The notes beneath the pieces were generated by a model. That model was not told the DNA's origin, did no database searches, and was given only the letters and a program-made list of their open reading frames with translations. Shown piece after piece: positions 52,231-60,637 of a stretch of 64,000 nt of DNA. A program made the position numbers and the translations under genes. The stretch is from Epilithonimonas tenax DSM 16811. Lineage in GTDB: Bacteria; Bacteroidota; Bacteroidia; Flavobacteriales; Weeksellaceae. Every line of letters begins with the position of its first letter. The stretch's first letter is position 1. Location of the stretch: positions 1 through 64,000 of the forward strand of contig NZ_AUAA01000017.1 in the NCBI RefSeq assembly GCF_000428485.1. The letters run 5' to 3'.

Positions 52231-52969
52231 TTTTTTCTAATACAAAAGTTGTAATGAAAGGTGTTGTTTTTATTTCATTTGCTACAGTCAGATTCGCCTG
52301 TATAAAAGTTTTCGTCCAGATGTGATGTGAATGAAAATGAAAAAAACCAATGCTATAAGCCCAAAAATTATTAAAATCCCGCAAATGTTCTGTTACAAAA
52401 ATTTGCCCTGATGATTTTGTTATTCTATTCAATTCTTTAAAAAATTGTACTCTTTCGGCTTGATTTCTAATTTCGTGAGCCGATAAAATTGCAAATGTTT
52501 GATCAAAAGTATTATCCAAAAAAGGAAGTCTTCCGGTTACAACCGATATTGTGTTTGGATTTGGAGGATACGCTCGCCTTGCTCTTTTTATAGAAACTTC
52601 AGTGTGTTTTTCGGGATTGTAAAAATCGCAAATTGTTAAATCTGCTTTTGGAAACTTATTGATGATAATTTCGCTAGTTTCATCAAATCCTGCGTTGATG
52701 TTAAGTATTTTTTTATTATCTGCGTTTTCGATCCATTTAAGTTGATATAAATCAGATAGATCATATATGTAAAATGACACTAACAATGATGTTGATATTA
52801 TATAAATGGCGACTAAAACTACAATATTAAATGATGTTTGAATTTGTAAAGAAAACTGATTTTTGAATAGAAACAGAATAACTAAAATTATAAATGCAAT
52901 AAGGTAAAAGTGCCAGTTAAAACGGATGATGTTTAACACACCTTGTGTTGATTTTCTTTTTAATTCCAT
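52214..52969 (-). CDS. Membrane-anchored class I SAM methyltransferase
   Basis: 251 residues. Two N-terminal helices (about 18-36 and 44-66). Then a methyltransferase fold with KILNINAGFDETSEIIINKF (motif I is relaxed, NAGFDET rather than the usual ExGxGxG), LTICDFYNPEKHTEVSIKRA, RRAYPPNPNTISVVTGRLPF, FAILSAHEIRNQAERVQFFK and QIFVTEHLRDFNNFWAYSIG. It has a conserved HEIR site and a His-rich region FFHFHSHHIW. The odd motif I makes activity less certain. It overlaps the DUF2071 gene by 10 bases and the last gene by 17. Confidence 0.8.
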   Translation of the reverse strand: MELKRKSTQGVLNIIRFNWHFYLIAFIILVILFLFKNQFSLQIQTSFNIVVLVAIYIISTSLLVSFYIYDLSDLYQLKWIENADNKKILNINAGFDETSEIIINKFPKADLTICDFYNPEKHTEVSIKRARRAYPPNPNTISVVTGRLPFLDNTFDQTFAILSAHEIRNQAERVQFFKELNRITKSSGQIFVTEHLRDFNNFWAYSIGFFHFHSHHIWTKTFIQANLTVANEIKTTPFITTFVLEKNGITN

Positions 52970-53694
52970 TTTTCAATCTTTCCTTTTTTCCAATGGTATG
53001 GAATATTTCTAATTTCAAAAGCATTTGCTAAAACTATATTTTGAAGTTTGAGGCTGTTCAAAAATTCAAAATTGTAATGCGTGATTTTTAAAGGTTCAGG
53101 TTTCCAATTTTGGCGGATACCTTCAATAATAAGAACAGTTTTTTCAATATTATCGAATGTGAAAGTAAATGGTAATGGTCCTGCAAATTTCCGTGCATCT
53201 TTCCAATCAGAAAATGGTGAGTGTTCAGGAATTTGTATCTCGTTATCAGTTTTCTCGATTATAACATTAAATTTTGACCGTTGTGATTCGATTATCCTAG
53301 AATTTCCGTTAGTTGTTTGTTGAATATCGGTTGTTGTATAATTATAATGAGTGAAAATATTACCAAAAAATTCCATTTTCTTTTTGTCTGTTTCTGATTT
53401 GATGATATACAAACCTCTTAATCTTTTTCCTGCATTATTTTTGTAACGGACAAAAATCCGATAACCGATTAGAAAAAAATTGTTGCCCAAAAACTTCGGA
53501 AAGCCTTTAGGACGAAGTCCCGAGGTCTGAACCATTGCGATAGCAATAAAAGCCCATTTATCTTGAAAAATATCTAGTTCTAAACATTCCGGAATCAAAT
53601 TTTGAAGTTGTTCTTTTGGAACAGCAAATGTCAGTACCAGTGAACTCTCAAAAAAAGCTTCGACTTCAAAAGGATGGTTTTTAAGAAAATTCAT
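52960..53694 (-). CDS. DUF2071 family protein
   Basis: 244 residues, cytoplasmic, no signal. The opening MNFLKNHPFEVEAFFESSLV and LTFAVPKEQLQNLIPECLEL is the DUF2071 (YqjF-like) start, with KWAFIAIAMVQTSGLRPKGF following; PFTFTFDNIEKTVLIIEGIR lies near the C-terminus. The fold resembles acetoacetate decarboxylase but no catalytic lysine can be claimed. Second gene of the operon; its ATG overlaps the DoxX-like stop by two bases (ATGA). Confidence 0.85.
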   Translation of the reverse strand: MNFLKNHPFEVEAFFESSLVLTFAVPKEQLQNLIPECLELDIFQDKWAFIAIAMVQTSGLRPKGFPKFLGNNFFLIGYRIFVRYKNNAGKRLRGLYIIKSETDKKKMEFFGNIFTHYNYTTTDIQQTTNGNSRIIESQRSKFNVIIEKTDNEIQIPEHSPFSDWKDARKFAGPLPFTFTFDNIEKTVLIIEGIRQNWKPEPLKITHYNFEFLNSLKLQNIVLANAFEIRNIPYHWKKGKIEKWN

Positions 53695-54080
53695 ATTATG
53701 GTTTGCTGATTTGATTTTTTATTTAATACAAATTCATTATGGTAAATAATTCCGATAAAGATAAAAGCAAAAATAATATTCAGTCTGCCCCAAAGTAATA
53801 AATCTGGGGTTATAATAAACTCGATAATGTTCATCATTGCGACAACTATCATTTGGACGATGGCATTTAACTTTGATTTGAATTTTGTCAAAAACCAAAT
53901 TGCTATAACAATTTCTGAAACTCCAATTAGAATCGTTATTAGACGTGAATACTCATTACCTAATATTCTAGAAACAATTTCTTCGTGCCTTGGAACAAAA
54001 TTTAAAACTTTACAAAACATTCCATTTAATAGCCAAACTGTCGCGATAAAACTCGATACTATTTTATTTGTAAATTTCAT
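53691..54080 (-). CDS. DoxX-like membrane protein
   Basis: 129 residues from the ATG at 54080; a further upstream start would lie inside the permease gene. Four helices: VSSFIATVWLLNGMFCKVLN, LITILIGVSEIVIAIWFLTK, AIVQMIVVAMMNIIEFIITP and RLNIIFAFIFIGIIYHNEFV. The helix pattern and the LNGMFCKVL start resemble DoxX-like (DUF4256/SURF4-type) proteins. First of four overlapping genes that look AT-rich and unlike neighbours; the start codon lies 17 bases inside the end of the permease gene, so the operon may be an insertion behind it. Confidence 0.75.
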   Translation of the reverse strand: MKFTNKIVSSFIATVWLLNGMFCKVLNFVPRHEEIVSRILGNEYSRLITILIGVSEIVIAIWFLTKFKSKLNAIVQMIVVAMMNIIEFIITPDLLLWGRLNIIFAFIFIGIIYHNEFVLNKKSNQQTII

Positions 54081-55467
54081 TTTCCACTTTATTTTTCTTA
54101 TTAATAAAAAAGTAAACAGGCAACCCAAGCAAGATCAATCCCAAACCTGGCAAAGTATAATCTGGTTTGTAGATCAAAAGCAGAATACAAAACGCCGTTC
54201 CAATCAAAAGGTAAAGCACTGGTGTGAACGGATAAAGAAAGGTTTTATAACCTCTTTCCATTTCCGGCTTTTTGATTCGCAGGTAGATCACACCAAAAAC
54301 GGTCAGCATATAAAACAGAACAATCACGAAGGAAACCATATCCAGAAGATTCCCGTATTGTCCGCTCAGGCAAAGCAAACTTGCCCAGATTCCCTGCATC
54401 CAAAGAGATTTTTCGGGAACGCCATTTTTATTATTTTCAACGGCAGATTTCAGGAACAAACCATCTTTTGCCATCGTCTGAAAAACCCTTGCACCAGCCA
54501 AAACAATGCCGTTCACGCAACCAAATGTCGAGATCATCACAAGAATCGCGATGATGATTGTTCCTGCATTTCCGAACATTTTCTCAGCTGCAGAAACCGC
54601 CACTCGGTCATTCGCTGCAAAAGCGATAGAATCTCTGTCAAGCGCATTCAGGTAAACGAAATTCACCAGAAGATAAAGGATCATCACTGCGGAAGTTCCC
54701 AGGATCATTGCTTTCACCACATTCTTTTTCGGATTCTCGATCTCGCCGGAAATGAAGGTCACATTCTCCCAAGCCACAGAACTGAACACCGATCCAACCA
54801 TCGCCGCCGCAATGCCGCCAAGGATTGTTGCGCCGGAAATCCCCGTCCATTCCGTTTGTTTCAGGTTTTGGAAAGCATCCCAACCGAAACTCATATTAGA
54901 ACTCCAATGGGATTTATCAATCAAAATAAAACCTAAAATAATCAATCCAAGGAGCGCGATAATTTTAGACGACGTGAAAACATTCTGCAAGATTTTCCCG
55001 AACTGAACGCCTTTCGTATTCACATAGGTTAGGAAAACGATCACGACAATCGCCAGAATCTGGATCCACGTGATTTTAAATTCGCCACTTTGGAAAATCG
55101 GTGCTGCGTCATTTAACGAAGGAACAAGATACGCCGTAAACTTCCCGAAAGCCACTGCCACCGCGGCAATCGTTCCGGTTTGGATCACTGTAAACATGCC
55201 CCAACCATAGAGAAATCCCATTGGTTTCCCAAAGATTTCTGTGATGTAAGTGTATTGTCCGCCCGCTTTTGGAAACATTGCCGAGAGTTCGCCGTAGCTT
55301 ATCGCCGCTGCAACGGTCATCACAGTTGTGATCAACCAAACCACAATCAGCCAATAGCCGGAACCGAGATTCCGCATAATGTCTGCGCTCACAATAAAAA
55401 TGCCGCTTCCGATCATAGATCCCATTACGATCATCACAGCATCCCAAAGTTTGAGTTTCTTTTCCAT
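54064..55467 (-). CDS. Amino-acid permease (APC superfamily)
   Basis: 467 residues with about twelve membrane helices. The start KLWDAVMIVMGSMIGSGIFI contains the GSGIF helix-1 break that binds the substrate amino group; ELSAMFPKAGGQYTYITEIF and AMVGSVFSSVAWENVTFISG follow, with the EIENPKKNVVKAMILGTSAV motif of the LAT/ApcT-like group. It imports or exchanges amino acids with protons; substrate not readable. Its 3' end overlaps the DoxX-like gene by 17 bases. Its own promoter must lie in the 55468-56116 region. Confidence 0.94.
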   Translation of the reverse strand: MEKKLKLWDAVMIVMGSMIGSGIFIVSADIMRNLGSGYWLIVVWLITTVMTVAAAISYGELSAMFPKAGGQYTYITEIFGKPMGFLYGWGMFTVIQTGTIAAVAVAFGKFTAYLVPSLNDAAPIFQSGEFKITWIQILAIVVIVFLTYVNTKGVQFGKILQNVFTSSKIIALLGLIILGFILIDKSHWSSNMSFGWDAFQNLKQTEWTGISGATILGGIAAAMVGSVFSSVAWENVTFISGEIENPKKNVVKAMILGTSAVMILYLLVNFVYLNALDRDSIAFAANDRVAVSAAEKMFGNAGTIIIAILVMISTFGCVNGIVLAGARVFQTMAKDGLFLKSAVENNKNGVPEKSLWMQGIWASLLCLSGQYGNLLDMVSFVIVLFYMLTVFGVIYLRIKKPEMERGYKTFLYPFTPVLYLLIGTAFCILLLIYKPDYTLPGLGLILLGLPVYFFINKKNKVENEIYK

Positions 55468-56116
55468 AGTTGTTTATTCTTCACCAAATATAAAAACATC
55501 TTTGGTATTTTGATGACCGTGAACGAATTAAAAAGTGATTGAAATAATTTGGGCAGCTTTATCCGCCTTCCGTTCCCGCTTTTTTTGTCATTGCGAATGG
55601 CGTAAGACAATCAGTTCAGCTTTCCACAATCGCAATCACAAAAAAGAGCTCCACTCAAGTCGGGCTGCAGCGTTGCAAAGATTGAGATTTCGGCATTTCA
55701 AACTCAACTTTGTTTCAATGATCTATTTTTTATCAGATTCCTTAAAACACGTACAATTCGCCACGCTTGTAACTTATTGATTTGTAAGCAAAATGATGCA
55801 TCTTCCCTCAAAAAGGTGATCCTTACGAATCAAGAATATCTAGCGTTATCTGATTTTTACAAGCAGCTTGCCAGGATGAAGCTCGGATCGTAACTGAATC
55901 TTTTATTTGTCCAATGAGACCAAATACAATCCAAATTTTTTCTTTTTTTTTAAAGAGATTGCGAAAAATATGATCCTATGCTTTGTTTTGGATAAAACCA
56001 AAAGGAAAATTTTCTTAAAAATATTCTATAAAATTAAGATTTTATTAAGCATTTGATAATAGTTTGTTAGTTTACAGAGAAAAGCCTAATTTTGCAACTT
56101 CAATTTTGCACACAAT
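55468..56116. other. Long gene-free gap between the permease and the HAD gene
   Basis: 649 bases with no supported gene. It holds dispersed repeat copy C (55548-55670) and otherwise AT-rich DNA with scattered short inverted repeats. The last 100 bases should hold the promoter of the 56117 gene; a TAATTTTG at about 56089-56096 fits the -7 box, with AAATTGTAC-type sequence around it. Confidence 0.6.
55548..55670. repeat. Dispersed intergenic repeat, copy C
   Basis: Same outer sequence as copy B (34463): left TTTGGGCAGCTTTATCCGCC and right CTCAAGTCGGGCTGCAG. The centre is a different, longer arm pair: TTTTTTGTCATTGCGA (55581-55596) with TCGCAATCACAAAAAA (55630-55645), 15 of 16 pairing, and a 33-base loop. 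Confidence 0.65.
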
Positions 56117-56518
56117 ATGGAACTAGAATACATAGAACATCTGAGCCCAATGCTGAAAGGCGATATCAAGAATTATCTGATTGATATCGATGGAACAATC
56201 ACAGAAGATGTTCCCAATGAAGAGCCGGAAAGAATGGTGACTTGCGAGCCTTTTCCCGATGCTTTGGAAACAATCAACAAATGGTATGATGAAGGTCATC
56301 AGATTTGTTTTTTCACTTCCAGAACAGAGGATTTGAGAGAAGTAACAGAAACTTGGCTAGACAAACACGGTTTCAAATACCACAGTGTATTGCTGGGGAA
56401 ACCAAGAGGCGGAAACTATCACTGGATAGATAACCACCTTGTAAAAGCAACAAGATACAAAGGGAAATTCACTGATATGGTTGAGAAACAAGTGACCATA
56501 GAAGTTTTCCGTGACTAA
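56117..56518 (+). CDS. HAD-superfamily protein (often annotated phosphoheptose isomerase-like)
   Basis: 133 residues. The nucleophile motif LIDIDGTITEDVPNEE has both conserved aspartates (DxDGT). The second motif FFTSRTEDLREVTETW supplies the Ser/Thr, and the end VLLGKPRGGNYHWIDNHLVK gives the Lys and acidic residues. It is a small HAD domain of the LNS2-like kind without a cap; a phosphatase is the likely reaction. The name phosphoheptose isomerase found in databases for this family is not supported by the motifs. It precedes serA by 100 bases. Confidence 0.85.
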   Translation: MELEYIEHLSPMLKGDIKNYLIDIDGTITEDVPNEEPERMVTCEPFPDALETINKWYDEGHQICFFTSRTEDLREVTETWLDKHGFKYHSVLLGKPRGGNYHWIDNHLVKATRYKGKFTDMVEKQVTIEVFRD

Positions 56519-56523
56519 TTATA

Positions 56524-56615
56524 TAAATGATAATTGATGAGTGATAAAGGATTGTAAATCAATTTTTTTATTACTATTCTTTTATCATTCATCATTTATC
56601 AACTATCAATTATAC
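56524..56615. repeat. AT-rich degenerate repeat upstream of serA
   Basis: ATGATAATTGATGAGTGATAAA (near 56528-56549) and an inverted related series (TTTATCATTCATCATTTATCAA, near 56580-56602) form a long weak hairpin. The unit recurs at 41055-41093. Confidence 0.5.
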
Positions 56616-56618
56616 AGA

Positions 56619-57575
56619 ATGAAAGTACTTGCAAATGACGGATTGACACAGTCTGGAATAGATGCTCTAAAAGAAAACGGATTCGAGGTGATCACTGATA
56701 AAGTGGCTCAGGAAAATCTGATTACTTATATCAATGAAAATCAAGTAACGGTGCTGCTGGTCAGAAGTGCGACGAAAGTCACCAAAGAAATGGTGGACCA
56801 CTGTCCAACGATGCAGATCATCGGTAGAGGTGGCGTCGGGATGGACAACATCGAGGTGGCTTACGCTAGAGAGAAAGGCAAACACGTGATCAACACGCCT
56901 GCCGCATCATCAGAATCTGTGGCAGAATTGGTTTTTGCACACCTTTTCTCAGGATGCAGATTCTTGCAGGATGCCAACAGACAAATGCCAGTGAACGGAA
57001 ACACCGAGTTTGCAAAACTGAAGAAAAAATACGAAGCCGGAATCGAGCTGAGAGGGAAAACCATCGGGATCGTAGGTATCGGAAGAATAGGACAGGAAGT
57101 GGCGAGAATAGCTCTGGGACTGGGAATGAAAGTCATTGCTTCTGATACAAGAATTGGAAAAGCCAGCGTAAGAGTAGACTTCTACAACCAACAATATATC
57201 AACGTCGAAATTGAAACTGAACCTTTGGAGCAATTGATCCAGCATTCGGACTTCATCACACTTCACGTTCCTGCTCAGAATGGACCCATTATTGGAAAAG
57301 CGGAGCTGGATAAAATGAAAACTGGTGCAGCCATCGTGAACTGTGCTAGAGGTGGAGTGATAGACGAAGATGCTCTGTTAGAAGCTCTTGACAGCGGAAA
57401 ATTAGCTTTCGCAGGTCTGGATGTTTTCGAAAACGAGCCAACGCCTTCTGAAAAAATACTGACGCATCCGAAAATCTCCCTAACGCCCCACACAGGTGCT
57501 GCTACTGAGGAAGCGCAGGACAGAATTGGAACTGAACTGGCGAATCAAATCGCGAGTATCCTTCTCGTTAAATAA
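56619..57575 (+). CDS. serA: D-3-phosphoglycerate dehydrogenase (SerA, no ACT domain)
   Basis: 318 residues from the ATG at 56619; an earlier start at 56541 would read through the repeat and is unlikely. The NAD site is GIVGIGRIGQEVARIALGLG (about 149-168). Catalytic residues are visible: Arg in NCARGGVIDEDALL, Glu in DVFENEPTP and His in LTPHTGAATEEAQDRIG. It oxidises 3-phosphoglycerate as the first step of serine synthesis. The C-terminal ACT domain for serine feedback is absent, so control is probably not allosteric by serine. Confidence 0.94.
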   Translation: MKVLANDGLTQSGIDALKENGFEVITDKVAQENLITYINENQVTVLLVRSATKVTKEMVDHCPTMQIIGRGGVGMDNIEVAYAREKGKHVINTPAASSESVAELVFAHLFSGCRFLQDANRQMPVNGNTEFAKLKKKYEAGIELRGKTIGIVGIGRIGQEVARIALGLGMKVIASDTRIGKASVRVDFYNQQYINVEIETEPLEQLIQHSDFITLHVPAQNGPIIGKAELDKMKTGAAIVNCARGGVIDEDALLEALDSGKLAFAGLDVFENEPTPSEKILTHPKISLTPHTGAATEEAQDRIGTELANQIASILLVK

Positions 57576-57699
57576 AAATTTTTAACGCAATGGCACAAAG
57601 ATTTTGATGATCCTAATGTTTGTAACACGCAAATCACTGGCGACTTTAAACACAAGAAGACAATATGTTTTGCCACTTTGCGATACATTTAAAAAACAG

Positions 57700-57731
57700 A
57701 AGCCTGTCCATTTTTGAGATAGGCTTTTTTA
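57700..57731 (+). terminator. Terminator between serA and ansA
   Basis: AAGCCT (57700-57705) pairs with AGGCTT (57721-57726), extended by imperfect pairs, followed by a T run. Confidence 0.7.
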
Positions 57732-57768
57732 TTTCCCCGATTCATATTAAAATTTTACTTTTGTGGCT

Positions 57769-58785
57769 ATGAAAAGAAAAGTACTTCTCATCTACACCGG
57801 CGGCACCATTGGGATGGAGAAAGATTACGAGACAGGAAGTCTGGTTCCATTTGATTTTTCTACGGTTTTCAAAAGAATTCCTGAAATGAATCTCCTGGAA
57901 TGTGAGGTTTCTGTCCATCCATTCGAAAAGCCTGTAGATTCCTCCGATATGGGTCCACAGGAATGGCGAATGATTGCTGACTGGATCTATAAAAACTATG
58001 ACAGTTTTGATGGTTTCCTGATCCTTCACGGAACGGATACCATGTCTTATACGGCTTCTGCCCTTAGTTTTATGTTGAAGAATCTTGGTAAACCAGTCAT
58101 TCTCACGGGCTCCCAATTGCCCATTGGCGACCTAAGAACAGATGCCAAAGAAAATCTGCTGACAAGTCTTTATTATGCCAGTCTTTATGAAAATGATGAA
58201 GCGGTGATAAAAGAAGTGGCCGTTTATTTCGAATACAAACTTTTGCGCGGCAACCGAAGCCTGAAATATTCGGCGGAGTTTTTCGATGCTTACCAAAGCC
58301 CGAATTATCCGATTTTGGGACAGTCCGGTGTTCACCTGAATGTAGACAAAAATGTACTGTGGAAACCAAAAGGTGAATTGGAACTCGATAATTATCTGAA
58401 TGAAAATGTCCTGTTCTGCAGGATTTTTCCAGGAATGAAATTTGAGTCGCTTTTGGAACTTAAAACTTCTGAGGCCATCATTTTACAGGTTTTCGGTTCC
58501 GGAACGATCTTTAATAATGAGAAAACACAAGGTGTCTTGCAGGAACTCAGAAACAGAGGTATAGAGATTGTGGTCATCAGCCAATGTATTTCCGGAGGCA
58601 TCAGTTTTGGAAAATACAGCAACAGCAATATCTTTACCAAGATTGGCGCGATCAGCGGAAAAGATATGACGGCCGAGTCTGCCATCACCAAAGCAATGCA
58701 TCTCCTTAATAATCCAAAATACAACATGAGCTTCTCCCAGCTTTTTAGTGAGAATATTTCAGGAGAAATTACTGAGGAGTTTTAA
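57769..58785 (+). CDS. ansA: Type I L-asparaginase
   Basis: 338 residues from the ATG at 57769; a GTG at 57763 would add MA. The two catalytic threonine motifs are LLIYTGGTIGMEKDY (first Thr) and FLILHGTDTMSYTASALSFM (second Thr, with Asp). PVILTGSQLPIGDLRTDAKE and NRSLKYSAEFFDAYQSPNYP are also typical. No signal peptide, so the cytoplasmic low-affinity type. It hydrolyses asparagine to aspartate and ammonia. Confidence 0.95.
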   Translation: MKRKVLLIYTGGTIGMEKDYETGSLVPFDFSTVFKRIPEMNLLECEVSVHPFEKPVDSSDMGPQEWRMIADWIYKNYDSFDGFLILHGTDTMSYTASALSFMLKNLGKPVILTGSQLPIGDLRTDAKENLLTSLYYASLYENDEAVIKEVAVYFEYKLLRGNRSLKYSAEFFDAYQSPNYPILGQSGVHLNVDKNVLWKPKGELELDNYLNENVLFCRIFPGMKFESLLELKTSEAIILQVFGSGTIFNNEKTQGVLQELRNRGIEIVVISQCISGGISFGKYSNSNIFTKIGAISGKDMTAESAITKAMHLLNNPKYNMSFSQLFSENISGEITEEF

Positions 58786-58858
58786 TAGCCAAAGTCAGAC
58801 TGCAGCCCTAAGACTAGATAAAAAATAAAAAAAATATGCTGTTGAAAGGATTTTATCT

Positions 58859-58888
58859 TTTGAGAATTCAGATATTTTATTATATTTG
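58859..58888 (+). promoter_or_regulatory. Promoter of tRNA-Ser
   Basis: TTTG (58859-58862), 18-base spacer and TATATTTG (58881-58888), a perfect -7 box, 11 bases before the tRNA. Confidence 0.75.
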
Positions 58889-58899
58889 CAACCTCAAAC

Positions 58900-58986
58900 A
58901 GAGAGGTGTCCGAGTGGTTGAAGGAGCTAGCCTGGAAAGCTAGTGTGCGGGTAACTGTACCGTGGGTTCGAATCCCATCTTCTCTA
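58900..58986 (+). tRNA. tRNA-Ser (anticodon GGA)
   Basis: An 87-nt class II cloverleaf. The acceptor stem AGAGAGG pairs with CTTCTCT with one G-T pair. The anticodon stem-loop is CTAGC CTGGAAA GCTAG (anticodon GGA), reading UCC/UCU. The long variable arm (GTGTGCGGGTAACTGTACC) is characteristic of serine tRNA. The T arm has TTCGAAT. CCA is not encoded, unlike the fMet gene in this window. Confidence 0.95.
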
Positions 58987-59000
58987 CAAATTAAAGTTTT

Positions 59001-59028
59001 AAGACGTTCGCAGGAACGTCTTTTTTTA
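59001..59028 (+). terminator. Terminator of tRNA-Ser
   Basis: A 9-bp perfect stem (59001-59009 with 59014-59022) and seven T. Confidence 0.88.
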
Positions 59029-59130
59029 TTTGTGAGCTTGATGTCCAGACTTTATTCATTGTTGATCGTGCGGTGAAAATTTAGCATTGATGATGGAATA
59101 ATCTTACCTTTGTTCCTTATTTTTTTTAGA

Positions 59131-60477
59131 GTGAATAAAATACTTATCATAGACGACGAAGAGAAGATCAGAACCTTGCTTTCCCGCATCATAGGTCTGG
59201 AAGGCTTTGAAGTCATTCAGGCATCAGATCTTAAAAACGGAAAAAAACGACTGGAAGTTTCTGATATTGATGTTGTTATTTGCGACGTCAAACTTCCGGA
59301 CGGCAGCGGCGTCGAGTTTTCTAAAATCATCAAAGACCAATATCCGTCGCTGGAGATCATCCTGCTTACGGCCTACGGAAACATTCCCGATGGTGTGCAG
59401 GCGATCAAAAATGGGGCATTCGATTACATTACAAAAGGGGACGATAATAATAAGATTATTCCATTAGTCTACAAAGCTATTGAGAAAGTAGCCCTTAACA
59501 AAAGGGTACTTCAACTGGAAAAACAGTTGGGAAACAAATATTCTTTTGAGACCATTATCGGAAAATCAAAACAAATAAGATCGGCCATAGAATCCGGAAA
59601 AAAAGTAGCCGTGACAGATGCTACAGTGTTGCTGACAGGGGAAACAGGAACTGGGAAAGAAGTTTTTGCCCAGGCCATTCATAATGCCAGCAACCGGAGC
59701 AAACAGAATTTTGTAGCGGTCAACTGTTCTGCATTCAGCAAAGAATTACTGGAAAACGAATTGTTTGGACACAAAGCGGGTGCTTTTACCGGCGCAGTCA
59801 AAGATTCCAAGGGGATTTTCGAAGAGGCCAACAATGGCACTGTTTTTCTGGATGAGATAGGCGAGATGCCACTTGATCTGCAGGCAAAGCTGCTTCGTGT
59901 TTTGGAGTCTGGTGAATTTCTGAAAGTGGGTGATAACAAGGTTACCAAGATCAATGTCAGAATTATTACGGCCACCAATAGAGATCTGGAGCAAGAGATC
60001 GATGCCGGAAACTTCCGTGAAGATCTTTATTACAGGATCAATATTTTTAATATGTCGTTGCCTGCGCTTAGAGAAAGAGTTTCAGATATCGAAGAATTGG
60101 CGCTTTATTTCCTGAAAATGTTTTCCGTCAAAACCGGAAAGAAAATCACGTCCATCAGTCAAGAATACCTGGAAGCACTCAAACAGCATCCTTGGAAAGG
60201 AAATATCCGCGAACTTCGCAATGTGATAGAAAGAAGCGTCATCCTGACCGATGCCTCTGAATTGGAGTTGGTTTCGCTTCCGTCAGATTTTCAAAACCTA
60301 CATTCTGATACATCTGGTGCCAAAAGTCTGTCTGCCTTTTCTCTGGGAAGTGCAGAAAAAATCCACATTCTGAAAACCCTTAATTATACCCGCGGCAACA
60401 AAGCAGAAGCCGCCCGACTGTTGGAAATTGGCATTGCCACACTTTACCGCAAGATCGAAGAGTATAAAATTTCGTAG
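59131..60477 (+). CDS. Sigma-54-dependent response regulator (NtrC family), likely regulator of kdp
   Basis: 448 residues from the GTG at 59131 (VNKILIIDDEEKIRTLLSRI). The receiver domain (1-120) has Asp52 in VVICDVKLPDGSG. The AAA+ domain (about 140-375) has Walker A LTGETGTGKEVFAQ, the sigma-54 contact motif GAFTGAVKDSKG, VFLDEIGEMP (Walker B) and the arginine-finger region. The C-terminus has a Fis-type helix-turn-helix (GNKAEAARLLEIGIATLYRK). It should drive sigma-54 promoters when phosphorylated. It lies directly upstream of the kdp genes, and flavobacterial kdp loci commonly start with such a regulator; its kinase is not in the window. Confidence 0.92.
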   Translation: MNKILIIDDEEKIRTLLSRIIGLEGFEVIQASDLKNGKKRLEVSDIDVVICDVKLPDGSGVEFSKIIKDQYPSLEIILLTAYGNIPDGVQAIKNGAFDYITKGDDNNKIIPLVYKAIEKVALNKRVLQLEKQLGNKYSFETIIGKSKQIRSAIESGKKVAVTDATVLLTGETGTGKEVFAQAIHNASNRSKQNFVAVNCSAFSKELLENELFGHKAGAFTGAVKDSKGIFEEANNGTVFLDEIGEMPLDLQAKLLRVLESGEFLKVGDNKVTKINVRIITATNRDLEQEIDAGNFREDLYYRINIFNMSLPALRERVSDIEELALYFLKMFSVKTGKKITSISQEYLEALKQHPWKGNIRELRNVIERSVILTDASELELVSLPSDFQNLHSDTSGAKSLSAFSLGSAEKIHILKTLNYTRGNKAEAARLLEIGIATLYRKIEEYKIS

Positions 60478-60498
60478 CTCCACTTATCATATTGAGAA

Positions 60499-60526
60499 AA
60501 AGCCTATCATTTTGATAGGCTTTTTT
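60499..60526 (+). terminator. Terminator after the response regulator
   Basis: A 10-bp perfect stem (60499-60508 with 60514-60523), 5-base loop, six T. It separates the regulator from the kdp transcript. Confidence 0.88.
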
Positions 60527-60637
60527 ATGGGTCAAAAATTAAGAATCTATTTTAACGTGTTGATTGTTGGTGTTTTAATGGCTTCGGTTCTGGGAAGGAA
60601 TATTTATTGGCATTAATGATTCAAAACAAATATAAAA

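Noticed and set aside
53827-54936. Open frame of 369 codons on the plus strand
   Set aside because: It lies entirely opposite the permease and DoxX-like genes, has a Cys/His-rich, low-quality protein and no family; the minus-strand genes are clear.
60607-60622. Possible sigma-54 promoter TTGGCAT...ATTC before the first kdp-locus gene
   Set aside because: GG and the next element are at the right distance, but the nearly invariant GC at -12 is TC here, so it cannot be called.
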